64,000 nucleotides of DNA from Rhipicephalus microplus (lineage: Eukaryota > Arthropoda > Arachnida > Ixodida > Ixodidae). Location: assembly GCF_043290135.1 (NCBI RefSeq), contig NC_134701.1, positions 65,045,502 to 65,109,501 of the forward strand. Direction: 5' to 3'. The position numbers were made by a program, and so were the translations under genes. Under the pieces are notes generated by a model, which was not told where the DNA came from, did no database searches, and saw only the letters and a program-made list of their open reading frames with translations. Below, one piece after another: positions 51,339-62,555 of this stretch; the first letter of the stretch is position 1, and the number at the start of each line of letters is the position of its first letter.

Positions 51339-52572
51339 TCTTTTATCTCCACAACAATTCGGATTCCGTCATGGATATTCAACTGAGCTGACACTAATTA
51401 CCCTAACGGAGGAAATTAAACAAGCTATTGATAGAGGGTTACTTGTGGGATCTGTGTTTATCGATTTGACGAAGGCTTTTGACACTATAAATCATCACGT
51501 TCTACTTGCTAAACTCGAATCATTTGGTATGTCTGGTCCGCCACTAAGTTTTATTAAGAGCTACCTCAGTAACCGGTCTCAAATGGTTCATGTTAATGGC
51601 CATCTTTCAACGCCCAAGTTAATTAACGTCGGTGTTCCACAGGGATCAATTTTAGGCCCACTTTTATTTTTGATGTTTATTAATGATCTACCTACAATTC
51701 TTACAAGGACCAAGTGCATACTTTACGCTGACGACACAACCATCTTTCAGTCATCTAAATCAGTTTCTTCACTCCAGTCTGACCTCAACACAGATTTACA
51801 TAACATAACTTTATGGTGCCAGGCCAATTATCTTCAGATCAATGCTACTAAAACCGTGTTTATGTTGTTCCATTCCCCGCGCATTTCACTTGACATACAA
51901 CCTTCCCTTCACATTGGTAATACCGTCATAAACATTTCCAGTGAAGCGCGGTTTCTTGGCGTCATCTTAGATAGCGAACTAAAATTTCATAAACATGCAG
52001 CATCACTCGCTAAAAAGATTGCATTTGGTATTCACGTTATCATCAAGACACGAACTTATTTTCCGCCTCACATCATACGTACTTTGTATTTTGCTTATAT
52101 TCATAGCCATATTTCGTATTGCGTATCATCTTGGGCCAACACATATTTCACGCACATCGAACGTTTGCAGCGACTTCAGAATCAAGCAGTTAGATTAATG
52201 ACTTTCAGCCCATTTTACTTCTCCTGCAGCTCGTTGTTTTCTCAGCTTAACATACTCCCATTGAGACAATTATTTTGTCATAGAATGTCCGTTGTCGCCT
52301 TTAGACTCATCACGCATGACATTTTTATTGCATGCATTGATCATCGTCACTTAACTAATGGTAACATCACCAGGTTTTCTCAGTGCTATAATCTTCTTTT
52401 GCCGGCCGTAAGGACAAACTACGGCAGGTTCTCAACCTTATTTACTAGCATAGCCATTTGGAATTCATTGCCTTTCGAATTGAAATCATCGCATAACATC
52501 CATATTTTCACTTCGCGTAGTAAGAAATATTACGTTCAGGAATTAATCAACTCATCCGATTTGTGTAATTAA
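51339..52572 (+). CDS. LINE-F ORF2, RT palm, thumb and C terminus (3' part)
   Basis: In-frame sequence from 51334 onward gives QQFGFRHGYSTELTLITL, FIDLTKAFDTINHHVLLAKL, VPQGSILGPLLFLMFINDL and CILYADDTTIF (YADD catalytic site near 51727). NYLQINATKTVFMLF and ARFLGVILDSELKFH complete the RT thumb. The C-terminal RLITHDIF and IAIWNSLPFELKSSHNIHI are typical. The first methionine at 51445 is internal to the domain and not a real start. Intact except for the upstream frame break. Confidence 0.9.
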
Positions 52573-52977
52573 CTGTTAATAGCTTTCCACAGTTCTGTGC
52601 TTTTTTACTACTTCAATTTGCCATTGTATAATTGATAACACTGATAATGAAACGTGTAACATTTGTCACGTAGAGTTCATTAATATTGTTTTTTGTCTTA
52701 ACTTGCTTTTGATTGTTTCCTTGTTATTTTTCAATAGTGAGTATTACCATTATGTTGTGTATTGATCGTGTTTTTATTGTTAATCAAGATTATTCATTAT
52801 TACTCACAAGACCGTATACTATTGCTGTATTTTTTTTGTAATTACCCCATCCATGTAGCCATAGGAGGTCCCCCTGTCAGTTTCTCTGAAACTTTGGGAC
52901 CTCCTGCTGTAATAACGCTAACCATGTAACTCAACTGAACTATTTAATAAACTTGACTTGACTTGACTTGACTTGAC
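52573..52977 (+). other. LINE-F 3' UTR and CTTGA tail
   Basis: AT-rich 3' UTR with a paired motif (GGAGGTCCCCCTGTCAG and CTTTGGGACCTCCTGC, 52865-52911) that can form an 8-10-bp stem. AATAAA is at 52946 and then CTTGA repeats end the element. Such 3' structures are recognised by the RT in several LINEs. Confidence 0.7.
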
Positions 52978-54322
52978 AATGAACGAATAGACCGCTGAGG
53001 AGCAACCACGAAGGGAAGCGTGCCGCGTGTAAACCACTTAGTCTCCAAACACGCTCCAGAGGGATGAACCACCCGGGAATTACAGGCAGTGTGACGAGCG
53101 TTGCCAAGGCCACTAGCCATCCTCTCCTCTCCCGGCTCAGTCTTTCCCCGTATTTGGCAGGCGACGGTTCGCGTACGTCGCGCTTGTAGTGCTCGACCGC
53201 GGCCGCCTTGATTCTACGATCTAGGAATTACGACGTGGTGCTTGTGTGTACGCTTGGATGAGCGTGCGCTGCGGCTTTTACGTTTCGCCACTCCCATGAA
53301 GTCTGGAGCAGGTCTCGACACGTCACCACGCCGCGCTGTATATTTCTGGCTTTAAGATAGTCACGACCAACGCACGACAGAAACAGTTGGGCAAGCCAAC
53401 ATGGCGACCGAGAAGACAGCAGGCCTATTGTATACAACTCAGGGCAGAAATCAGCGCTGGATTCTTTCGCAAGTAGGTGATAATTCTTTATTCTACTCTA
53501 CTTGTTGCTTGTGCGATACGGATCACGCTTGCCGATAACGGGCTCGGTCATGTTGTATGTCGCACGCATGAAATGCACCGCGAAGGTCAGCTTGGGCGTC
53601 TGCAGTTCATCTGTGCTTTGTGACCACCTGAAAATTTGCCGCCATTGCCTTCAGCCTCCCATACGCTCGCTCAACGAGGGATCGCCTGTCTTCGCCGCCG
53701 CGATGAGCTCCGGGCTCACGATATTGGGCTGAGATCTCGTCACTGTGTTGGGAGTCGTCGAAAACACGTTCCAGGTTGTCGTAACGAGCTTGGTTGTAGT
53801 ATGCCGCGCGCTGTAAAAGCACCAGCACAAGCTTGCGGGGCTTTCGCTAGCGTCGGAACTCAGTAGTGAAAATTGGTCGCGATTACAGTTGGCTTCCCTG
53901 TCAGTCGTTCGCAAGCAGCTCGGCGCCGTTTATTGGCCGCGGCGGCGGAATCGCGTTTGCGCACTGCACTCGCTCGAGTTTGATGAAAATGGTCGCATTA
54001 CCGTCGATTTCTTCCGCGCTAGCTCCAAGCTAGCTCGGCGCTATTCGTGGAGGCGGCCAAGCGTACGCTCGCTCCCCTGTTCGAAGTTCGCTGGCGGCAG
54101 ACACTCCGCGTGCAGAGCTTTGTTTGGTCTCGCGTTAACTTGCTCGAGCGGAACAACGTCGCTCGCTTAGAACGCGCCGACTTGGCGGCACGGTGGTTCG
54201 CGGAGGTATGGCTGCGGCCGCCGCTCCTAAGCTGTTGCGCTACGCGGATCGAGATGAGTCTTTGACGATGTGCGACTTCACGGTGAAATTATTAGGATGT
54301 CATATCTCACGTAAGTTTTTTT
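52978..54322. other. unassigned GC-richer stretch with weak transposase-like frame
   Basis: GC content is higher than in the surroundings. A minus frame at 53828-53607 reads RRSLVERAYGRLKAM, faintly like the end of a DDE-type transposase. A plus-strand ATG at 53401 starts a 24-codon stretch ending at CAA-GTAGGT, a possible first exon with donor. Neither is strong. No terminal inverted repeats were found. It could be a decayed DNA transposon or a host exon region. Confidence 0.25.
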
Positions 54323-54364
54323 AATGCGAAGCATTTTTTTGGCGCACTTCGACGACTTTGAGCG

Positions 54365-55404
<1,040 letters not shown>

Positions 55405-55690
55405 CAGCCGCCTACGACTTTTAGCTGTCCTGGCCGTTTCGATAATGGTATGAATACCAAACTTGGCATGGCATACCATGACTGTATGAAGAACATATTT
55501 GACTAGTCATAACACGAAAATAATAACATGCATGTCATGAATGTCACGATTTACATTTCATGGTCCTGCAGCACTTGTGGTGGTTTTGTTCACATGGCAA
55601 TTTGCAAAACTAGTACATTATGGCATGATTGCATGGTGAACACAAGCGACAGACCCTAACATAAAAAACATGACATGCGCGTCATATAAC

Positions 55691-56440
55691 ATGACTAGAT
55701 GCGACGCTCATGATGCGCTCGCGGCCGGTTCGCTAGTGTCACATATACACAATTTGGTATTACGGTACGTGAATGCATAATGAAGGTATGTGACTGGTGC
55801 AAACATTATAATCATGAGACGCATGTCATGTAACAACATGACTACATGCCACGCTCACGATGCGCTGCCGGCCATTTCGCTAGCTTCACATATGCGAAAA
55901 TTGGTATTACGTGACGCCAATAGATGGCGAATGTATGTGACTGGTGCTAACATGAAAATTATCAGATGCGTATCATGTAACAACATGACTACATGCCATG
56001 CTCACGATGCTCTGGCGGCCGTTTCGCTAGCTTAAGTTATACCAAATTTGGTATTACGGCTCATGAATAAATGAAGAAGGTATGTGACTGGGGCAAACAT
56101 GATAAACATGCGAAGTGTGTCATGTAACATCATGACTACCTGCTACACTCATGATACGCTCGCGGCTGTTTCACTAGCTTCACATGTACCAAACTCGGTA
56201 TTACGTGACGCGAATGGACGATACAGGTAAATGACACATCCAAACATCATAATCACGACATGCGTGCCATGTAACAGCTTGACTACATGCCACACAGATC
56301 TTGCGCTCGCGGCTGTTTCGCTAGTTTCACATATGCCAAATTTGATATTGCGTGACGTCAATGGATGACGAAGGTATGTGACTGGTGCAAACATGATAAT
56401 CATCAGATGCGTGTGATGTGAGAACATGACTACATGCCAC
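55691..56440 (+). repeat. 147-bp tandem repeat array
   Basis: The anchor ATGACTACATGCC (with variants) starts at 55691, 55838, 55985, 56132, 56279 and 56426, five consecutive intervals of exactly 147 bp. Units share GCGCTCGCGGCC, TTTCGCTAGCTTCACATAT, CCAAATTTGGTATTACGTGACG and GGTATGTGACTGGTGCAAAC. Identity between units is perhaps 75-85 percent by eye. The sixth unit is cut at 56440 by an insertion. Confidence 0.93.
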
Positions 56441-56633
56441 ATTCAAGGCGCCAATACATTTCGACATGACGTGGTGCGCGTGCTTGCTGGCATTGCCACG
56501 CCAGGTGCCAGTCCTGGCATATACTCGCGGGTGCGCGCCGTGCTGCGTTGCTTTGACGCCTGAGTGTTTCAGCGCATCCGGCGTCCCTCCGTCACGAAAA
56601 GAGGGAGACACAGTGTTGTCCGGGTAACGTATC

Positions 56634-56665
56634 GGCGCGAAATGCAGCAAGTTGCATTTCGCGCC
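56634..56665. repeat. perfect 13-bp hairpin
   Basis: GGCGCGAAATGCA (56634-56646) and TGCATTTCGCGCC (56653-56665) are perfect inverted copies with a 6-nt loop. Confidence 0.9.
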
Positions 56666-56720
56666 GGTTGCCGTTTGGCTGCGCCAACAGACGCTTTTCG
56701 CGCCTGGTGTCAGACAATAG

Positions 56721-57203
56721 AGAGTTTTAGTACTGCGGAATGGTGCTACGTACGCATCACGCAAGCGCCTTGCGTTACGTGGCGTCGTTTGCCACTAATC
56801 GGCTTTTAGTACGCCGTAGTGCCCGCGTACGTAACGAGCGTGAAGCGTGTTGCGCCATCTGGTAGATCAGAATAGAAGTACATGTTGTTGACAGCCGATG
56901 TGAGCCAATCCAAGTGTTCTAGCCAGATTATGGTCATATTTTAAGCCACAGAGCCGGTCGGTGTTTGCCTTCGATGCCGCCATTTTGCAAAACGAAGTCT
57001 CGTGCTGTCGCGAACTTGTTCGAGAGCGGCGCGATCAGCTCATACGTACGCACGCACGCATCTCATGCGTGCGTACGTAGCGGCTGCGTACGTAACGCGA
57101 TACGTGCGCGTTGCGGTCTGCGCTTGCGCACTACGCAGAACGTGGCGTCCTTACGTACGCAACGCCGCCACGTACGCGGCGTACGCAGTACTAAAACTCT
57201 CTA
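56721..57203 (+). mobile_element. MITE with perfect 20-bp terminal inverted repeats
   Basis: The ends are TAGAGAGTTTTAGTACTGCG (56721-56740) and its exact reverse complement (57184-57203), 483 bp apart. The TA at each outer edge fits a TA target duplication as in Tc1/mariner elements, though it is also part of the palindrome. The interior is rich in ACGTACG-type words (for example 57042-57080), which make it self-complementary. No transposase. Confidence 0.8.
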
Positions 57204-57287
57204 ATAGAGTGCTCGCGTTTTGCTACGTAGCATCGCTGTGCCAAGCGTTCGCGCGCATCAATGCTACATTAGAGTATTTTGAGCCCT

Positions 57288-57667
57288 TCATGATGCGCTC
57301 GCGGCCGTTGCGCTAACTCCACATATAACAAATTTGGTGTTACGTGACCTCAATGGATGACGAAATACTTGACTGGTGCAAACATGATGATTCTGACACG
57401 CGTGTCTTGTATGAACACGACCACATACGACGCTCATAGCGTGCTCATGGCTGTTTTGCTAGCTCCACATATACTAAATTTGGTGTCATGTGACTTAAAT
57501 AGATGACGAAGGTAAACGACACATCCAAACATGATAATCATGACACGAAAGTCATGTACAACATCGTTTACCTGCACCTCGTAACGTTGTGCTGATTTTA
57601 AAGTGACATATCCGCATTTGTCATTCGTGGTTCGCATATCAGCGATTCCCCACTGCACGTGGAATCT
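57288..57667 (+). repeat. two further 147-bp units and 3' block of copy 1
   Basis: Unit anchors at about 57417 and 57564 keep the 146-147-bp spacing. Then CTCGTAACGTTGTGCTGATTTT leads to the end block CCCCACTGCACGTGGAATCT, matched in copy 2 by GCCACTGCGCGTGGGATCT. A small CCAC/GTGG stem precedes the end. Confidence 0.75.
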
Positions 57668-57762
57668 GCTAATTTTTTTTTCACCTTGCACGTATTTCTC
57701 ATATGCATTCGTATCCACCCTCTGTCACGTATGACTCACTGTTTTACATACTTATTGTGCAG

Positions 57763-57868
57763 CCGTGGGCACACACCGCACTGAAGGTTGTGTGCGCTAG
57801 CGTCTGCGAAGCCTGTCGTCTATCTCTTTCGTCAGAGCAGCTTCAGAAGGAATGTACGGGATGTGAAG
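57763..57868 (+). CDS. exon-like segment 1, PW...C...C..C peptide
   Basis: Preceded by TTATTGTGCAG (acceptor-like) and followed by GTAAAG (donor-like). The frame starting CCG TGG reads PWAHTALKVVCASVCEACRL and goes on to EQLQKECTGCE without a stop. Segment 2 at 57999 has the same opening and the same C-x3-C-x2-C spacing. The peptide family is not recognised. It may be an exon duplicated in tandem or an exon carried by a repeat. Confidence 0.4.
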
Positions 57869-57998
57869 GTAAAGTTATTTTTGTGTCATATTTTACACGC
57901 ATGTTTTTATATTAATTTGCATGTACTTATTATATGCGTGCATCTGCATCTTCCGTCACGTGTGTATAACTATTTTTACGATATTGTTGTACGTGCAG

Positions 57999-58091
57999 CC
58001 GTGGGAACAGAACAAACAGAAGGCTGCGTGCGCTGGCGTCTGCAATGCCTGTCATCTATCGCTTCTCTCGGAGGAGCTCCCCAAGGAGTGA
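57999..58091 (+). CDS. exon-like segment 2 (terminal), PW...C...C..C peptide
   Basis: Preceded by TTGTACGTGCAG (acceptor-like). In the CCG TGG frame it reads PWEQNKQKAACAGVCNACHL and on to SEELPKE with a TGA at 58089-58091. An AATAAA at 58176-58181 could end the transcript. The +2 frame is also open (AVGTEQTEGCVRWRL), and that is the frame a direct splice from segment 1 would use, so the coding frame is unsettled. Copy A has a related segment with a frame change. Confidence 0.4.
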   Translation, partial: PWEQNKQKAACAGVCNACHLSLLSEELPKE

Positions 58092-58399
58092 ACAAGATTT
58101 GACAACGAGACTGGACTTGTACACTTCACCATGAATTCACTTAAAGAATGGAGAAACTGCATGTGTGTGTAGGAAAATAAAAGATTTCGATGTCTCACTT
58201 TTGCGTTTTGTTGTTGCGGTGACTGCAAAAGCAGCTACACATAGGTGGCTAAACTTATTCACGTGCTTATTTCTGCGCTAATTGTTGCTCACTGCGCAAA
58301 AAAACAGGCAAAAAAGTATTAGGCCTGGCGGAAAATTAATTTAAAAAAATGTTTGAACTGGGGATAAAAAGTTCATCCGATTGGAGTATTTGAGTGGAT

Positions 58400-58680
58400 C
58401 AACCGTTTGTCCGGCGAGGTGCAACTATAAGGACAAACGGTTGCTCGGTAAGGTGTAGATGTGGGGATTAACAGTTGCCCTACAAGGTGCAAATGTGAGG
58501 ACTAAATGTTAGTCTTTTGGAGTGAATTGTGGGACTATCGGCTACTCACTAAGGTGTAAATATGAGGACTAATTGTTACGCTGCAACCTTTATTACTATG
58601 AAATGTTAGTCCGTTGGGCTAGCCTATGGGAACTAACTGTTAGACCTGGTGCCGTTAGTCCTTAAAGGAATTATAGTTTG
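58400..58680. repeat. minisatellite-like array of GGACTAA/TTAGTCC motifs
   Basis: Short self-complementary words (AACGGTTG, GGACTAAATGTTAGTC, GGGACTATCGGCTACTC, GAACTAACTGTTAG) recur every 40-55 bp, separated by CAAGGTGCAA or AAGGTGTAAA. The same array is in copy A (36700-36910). Confidence 0.7.
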
Positions 58681-58738
58681 TGGCAGCCCTATTAGTCTCC
58701 AAAAGGACGAACTACACACCCTTTTAACACCCTTTTGC

Positions 58739-59229
58739 TTTAAAGTGTTCTCAACTTTTCGGTCACGCACAAGATGATGATTTCGCGCTCGAAACCAATG
58801 GCGCCGACACCGCAATTTTTGCGAAACGAGCTCTTGAACGCTTTTGTGTTCATAAATAAATGAAGTTTAAGCTTGTAGATTGCTTTGCAAGCAGAATTGA
58901 TTATAGCAGTTGCTGACGTTCTCTTTATTTTTTTGTTTTCAACTCTAGCGCGAACACTCACTCCCTAATGGGAACCGTCAATCCGTTTTAGTACAAGCAG
59001 GGCTCGTGATGCAATTGTACATAAGCGTGTATCGACGCGACGGATGGCGCATCACGCGTCAGGGATTCCTGCCATCCGTGCCGGGTTCACGGACGTCGAG
59101 GACAGAAAATTTCAAGCTCTTTTTTGCAAATGGATTCGATTTGCGGAGAATGACACAAATGATTCAGCTGAGGGCATCATTACAGGTCTAGCAACAAAAG
59201 CTGATTTTTTTTTTCACTTAGGTTTCGTT
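58739..59229. other. short unassigned spacer
   Basis: No gene or repeat is recognised between copy B and the SINE. Confidence 0.4.
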
Positions 59230-59243
59230 AATTCAGCCATAGA

Positions 59244-59484
59244 TAGATATAGATATGTGGGGTTTAACGTCCCAAAATCACCATATGATTATGAGAGACG
59301 CCGTAGTGGAGGGCTCCGGAAATTTCGACCACCTGGGGTTTTTTAACGTGCACCCAAATCTGAGTACACGGGCCTACAACATTTCCGCCTCCATCGGAAA
59401 TGCAGCTGCCGCAGCCGGGATTTGAACCCCCGACCTGCGGGTCAGCAGCTGAGAACCTTAGCCACTAGACCACCGCGGTAGGGC
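59244..59484 (-). repeat. tRNA-headed SINE, Ruka-like, copy 4 (best preserved)
   Basis: In minus sense the head has GTGGCTAAGGTTCTCAGCTG (box A context) and GGTTCAAATCCCGGC (box B). The body includes CGGAAATGTTGTAGGCCC and GTGATTTTGGGACGTTAAAC, then an AT-rich GATA-type tail. AATTCAGCCATAGA at 59230-59243 and 59485-59498 is a perfect 14-bp target-site duplication. It is a good reference for the other copies. The Ruka identity is from memory of ixodid SINEs and untested. Confidence 0.92.
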
Positions 59485-59498
59485 AATTCAGCCATAGA

Positions 59499-60937
59499 CG
59501 GAAACATAAACCTTCAATACTTTTCGTGGCAATGAATAGGTTTTAGACTGTCAGACCGGTCGTGCCATCTATAGAGAAAATAGGAATAAACAAGCATTCG
59601 CACATTATTATGAATTCTGACATTTGGTAGCACTCGCGTTATCGCAGATCACTGAGCTCGTGTTCTGCCAATAGCGGCACTTTCTAAGCCTACAGCCAGC
59701 TACAGCTCGGAGAAAACGAGTACGGAGCTCGGAAACAATACCTAATTTTCATGTATAAGTTGCCACCGAAGCTTGAGGTTACAAACCTAAAGCTGACACA
59801 ACCATCACTTTGAGAAAAACAGCCCACAAAATCCGCTAGAAAGAACTTAAATATTCGAAGCGGGCCACTCTCGTTTCAAACAGTGCCGCCGTGTTTTTTT
59901 TTTTTACCCACGCGTTTATCTGCTCGCTTCGTCTGTCGTCTGGATGTGCTTCACAGCCGGACGCGCAGCAGAACGATCGTCCGCGGAAGAGATTTGCGCG
60001 GATATGTCAGTCATGTGGATACACGCTAAATGTGGATTCATACGAGAACACGAGGGAATGGAGGAAGAATTTTCGCAATGGACAGAGCATCACGTGATGT
60101 GCGCGTCATGAAAACGTGCCGTCCTCGCTTCATCTGCTCTTCTCAGCTCGCGGCACAGATGGAAATGTGTCGCCGCTATTTCAATCCTTCCGTTTGACGG
60201 TCGGCTGCTCTCGATCAAGAGGATTCAGCGTTAAATCTGTGAACATTGGTCGAATTTCGTGGCTAGGAAGCAGGCAGCCGCCTTGAAAGTCCCGTGTTTT
60301 ATACTCGGCAAAAACTTTTCTTGGCACTGAAGAGAGAGCCACGGAGGCAGAGCTTCTTCACATGTAGCACTACTATGTGGAAAGTGACGGGGGCGCACCA
60401 TCAGCGTTTCATGTAGACGCAGACGCCGCTTAGCGTTATAAGTGCACGTAAAAAGGCCGGACTTTCTCACGTGCTCGAAAAGGCGAAGTCACAACAGATA
60501 AAATAAAAGAAATACAAATATCTTACTGGTGTCAACTGAAATAGTTCCACGTAGAAAATAAAAACGGAACAAGCGCACTGCATAAGCATAGGAGTCGAGA
60601 GTATGCACGAGTATTCCGCGAGCGTAGTTCCGGCTGTATGCATGCGACGTGCTGCTGCTGCGCAGGATTGGACTAATCACCGGGCAGCTGTAGTCGTATA
60701 GTAGTTAGTACCTTGTGTTGTTGTCACACTAACTAATCACGTGACTATTCGGTCCGCGGAGCAGCGGAATTTCGCCCTCGCGTGTGAATCTAGCTTGAAG
60801 GGTGCGTCTGCTTCCGTCACACGAGCGTCCGAGTGCTTTCCTAGGGAGATGCGATAGACACCCTTCCCCTTTCCAACATCACACGTCTGTCAGATTCACG
60901 TGGTCTGATTATGGTCGATGACAAGCTAAGAATAAAA
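59499..60937. other. 1.4 kb without recognisable gene
   Basis: Short frames only (59891-60097 plus is cysteine/arginine-containing but has no known motif). No repeat borders seen. Confidence 0.45.
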
Positions 60938-61637
60938 TTGAAAGATCCCACGCGCAGTGGCAATTGATGATATGCGCAGCATGAATAAGACATGTTTGTA
61001 TTTCTTTTTAAAATCAGCACAACGTTACGACGTGGAAGTAAATGATGCCGTACATGACTTCCATGTTACGATTGTCATGTTTAGATGTGTCGCTTACCTT
61101 CGTCATTTGTTCACGTCACGTGATATCAAATTTATTATATATGGAACTAGCGAAACGGCCACGAGCACGCTATGAGCGTAGTATGTTGTCACGTTTTTAC
61201 ATGACATGCATCTCATGATTATCATGTTTGCACTAGCCACATACTTTTGCCATCCATTTACGTCACGCAATACCAAATTAGGTATAAGTGACGCTAGTGA
61301 AACGGTCGCGAGCGCATCATAAGCGTGGCATATAGTCATGTTGTTAAATGACACGCATGTCATGATATTCCTGTTAGGGTCTGTCACTTGTGTTCGTCAT
61401 GCAATCATGCCATACCATACCAGATTTGCAACACGCTATGTGAACGAAACCACCGCGAGAGCTGCAGGACCAAGAATCTAAGTCATGTCATTCACAACAT
61501 ACATCATGATATATATGTCACGATTTTCATGTAACGACTAGTCAAATATGTTCGACATACAGTCATGTTATGACATACCAAGTTTGGTATTGATACCATT
61601 ATCGAAACGGCTGGGAAAACTAAAAGTCGTAGGCGGC

Positions 61638-61703
<66 letters not shown>

Positions 61704-61745
61704 CGCTCAAAGTCGCCGAAGTTCGCTAAGAAATGCTTCGCATTT
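60938..61745 (-). mobile_element. DINE/pearl-like element, copy 2 (inverted, short)
   Basis: In minus sense: palindrome AAATGCGAAGCATTT (61745-61731), GGCGACTTTGAGCGTATC, a tetranucleotide run of only about 64 bp, TAGCCGCCTACGACTTTTAG, then two 147-bp units (anchors 61338 and 61191, exactly 147 apart), CGTAACGTTGTGCTGATTTT and the end block CACTGCGCGTGGGATCT. Every block of copy 1 is present in the same order, so the element is a defined unit and not a chance mosaic. Confidence 0.75.
61638..61703. repeat. TAGA microsatellite of copy 2
   Basis: About 16 TAGA units, complement of the TATC array of copy 1, at the homologous position. Confidence 0.95.
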
Positions 61746-62555
61746 AAAAAGTAAAGTGTACCGCTGTCTATTTGAATTATGCACGTCAAACTGCGGCCGC
61801 TAATTACTGTGAATTGACAGTTACGATGAACCAATGACAAATACAGCATGGCGCCGTTAGCGACGAGAAGTGACGTGCCGCTGAACCACAGCGTTACTAC
61901 AATAAGCTATAGTAACGTTGGCTGCACAGAGACCGGCAGGCGTCCATTCAGTTTTTCTGTGGAGTTTTCTTTGTTAAAAAGAAGCTATTCCATCCACTCT
62001 TCCTTCAGCATTATTCTCCTCGGCCGTCATTCGATGCTGGCGCTTATGATTTTGCAGTGTTTCAAGTACACTGAAGCGGCAGAGCTTCATAGCGCTCCGT
62101 CGTTTCCCCAGCGTGAAGCAGTAAGACGGCGTCTACTGACCGCGCTTGACGATTGTCATGGTCATTGATGTGCAGTTAGGTGAAGGTGAAGTCTGAATGT
62201 GTGCGCCTGTGATTTACCGCCTGCTAAAGCCGTGACATCAGCGTTGCCACATGTGCTTGATTGAATGTCTTGCTTGGGTTACACTTTGGTGTCGCAACGT
62301 GGGAATCTTGGTGATGTTATGCTATAAGCGCTCTGTTGTGTGCCCATATGAGTGTTGTAAGCACGGGCCGCAAGTGTGAGAAGAAAGCGACCGTGAGGAC
62401 CTGCTAGCGTGACACAGTACGATAGTAAACGAGCCAAGTGGGGATAAAATGCACGGTGCATTATAAAGCGACTTGTGGTCATCGGGTGTGCGGTAATATT
62501 TTTATTATCATCGTCATCAGCATCATCATCAGCATCATCATCATTCATTCATTAT
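61746..62555. other. unassigned stretch with CATCAT run
   Basis: No gene is recognised. A (CATCAT)n-type run lies at about 62509-62548. Confidence 0.4.

Larger units (their letters stand above)
48478..52977 (+). mobile_element. nearly complete LINE with ORF1 and ORF2 (LINE-F)
   Basis: The LINE has a repeat-rich 5' region, a coiled-coil ORF1 (48988-49638), an endonuclease/RT ORF2 (49680-52572) and a 3' UTR ending in AATAAA and a (CTTGA)n-type tail (52946-52977). All catalytic motifs I can see are intact, including YADDTT. The only break in ORF2 is a reading-frame change at a run of seven A. The clade is CR1/L2-like by motif style. It is the youngest-looking LINE of the window. Confidence 0.9.
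56441..57287 (+). mobile_element. 847-bp segment inserted in the 147-bp array, with imperfect terminal inverted repeats
   Basis: The array breaks off at GCCAC and resumes at CATGATGCG. The left end GGCGCCAATAC (about 56449) and the right end, in reverse complement GGCTCAAAATAC, look like diverged terminal inverted repeats. TGCGCG and CTTG..GGCA words continue inward on both sides. It has no coding capacity. A smaller inverted-repeat element lies inside it. Confidence 0.5.
57970..58738 (+). repeat. 0.77-kb repeat, copy B (uninterrupted)
   Basis: Homologous to 36684-37352 plus 31290-31360 on the other strand. It starts at the acceptor-like region, covers exon-like segment 2 and a polyadenylation signal, and ends in an array of GGACTAA/TTAGTCC motifs with a final CACCCTTTTAACACCCTTTT. 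The middle contains AGCAGCTACACATAGGTGGC. No terminal inverted repeats were recognised. Confidence 0.8.

Noticed and set aside
55691..57667. CRISPR-like array
   Set aside because: The whole 147-bp unit is repeated, with no alternation of short repeats and unique spacers, and the genome is eukaryotic.
57660..57680. Canonical Helitron CTRR end in copy 1
   Set aside because: CTAA occurs after the stem in copy 1 but not at the homologous place in copy 2, so the terminus cannot be called from it.
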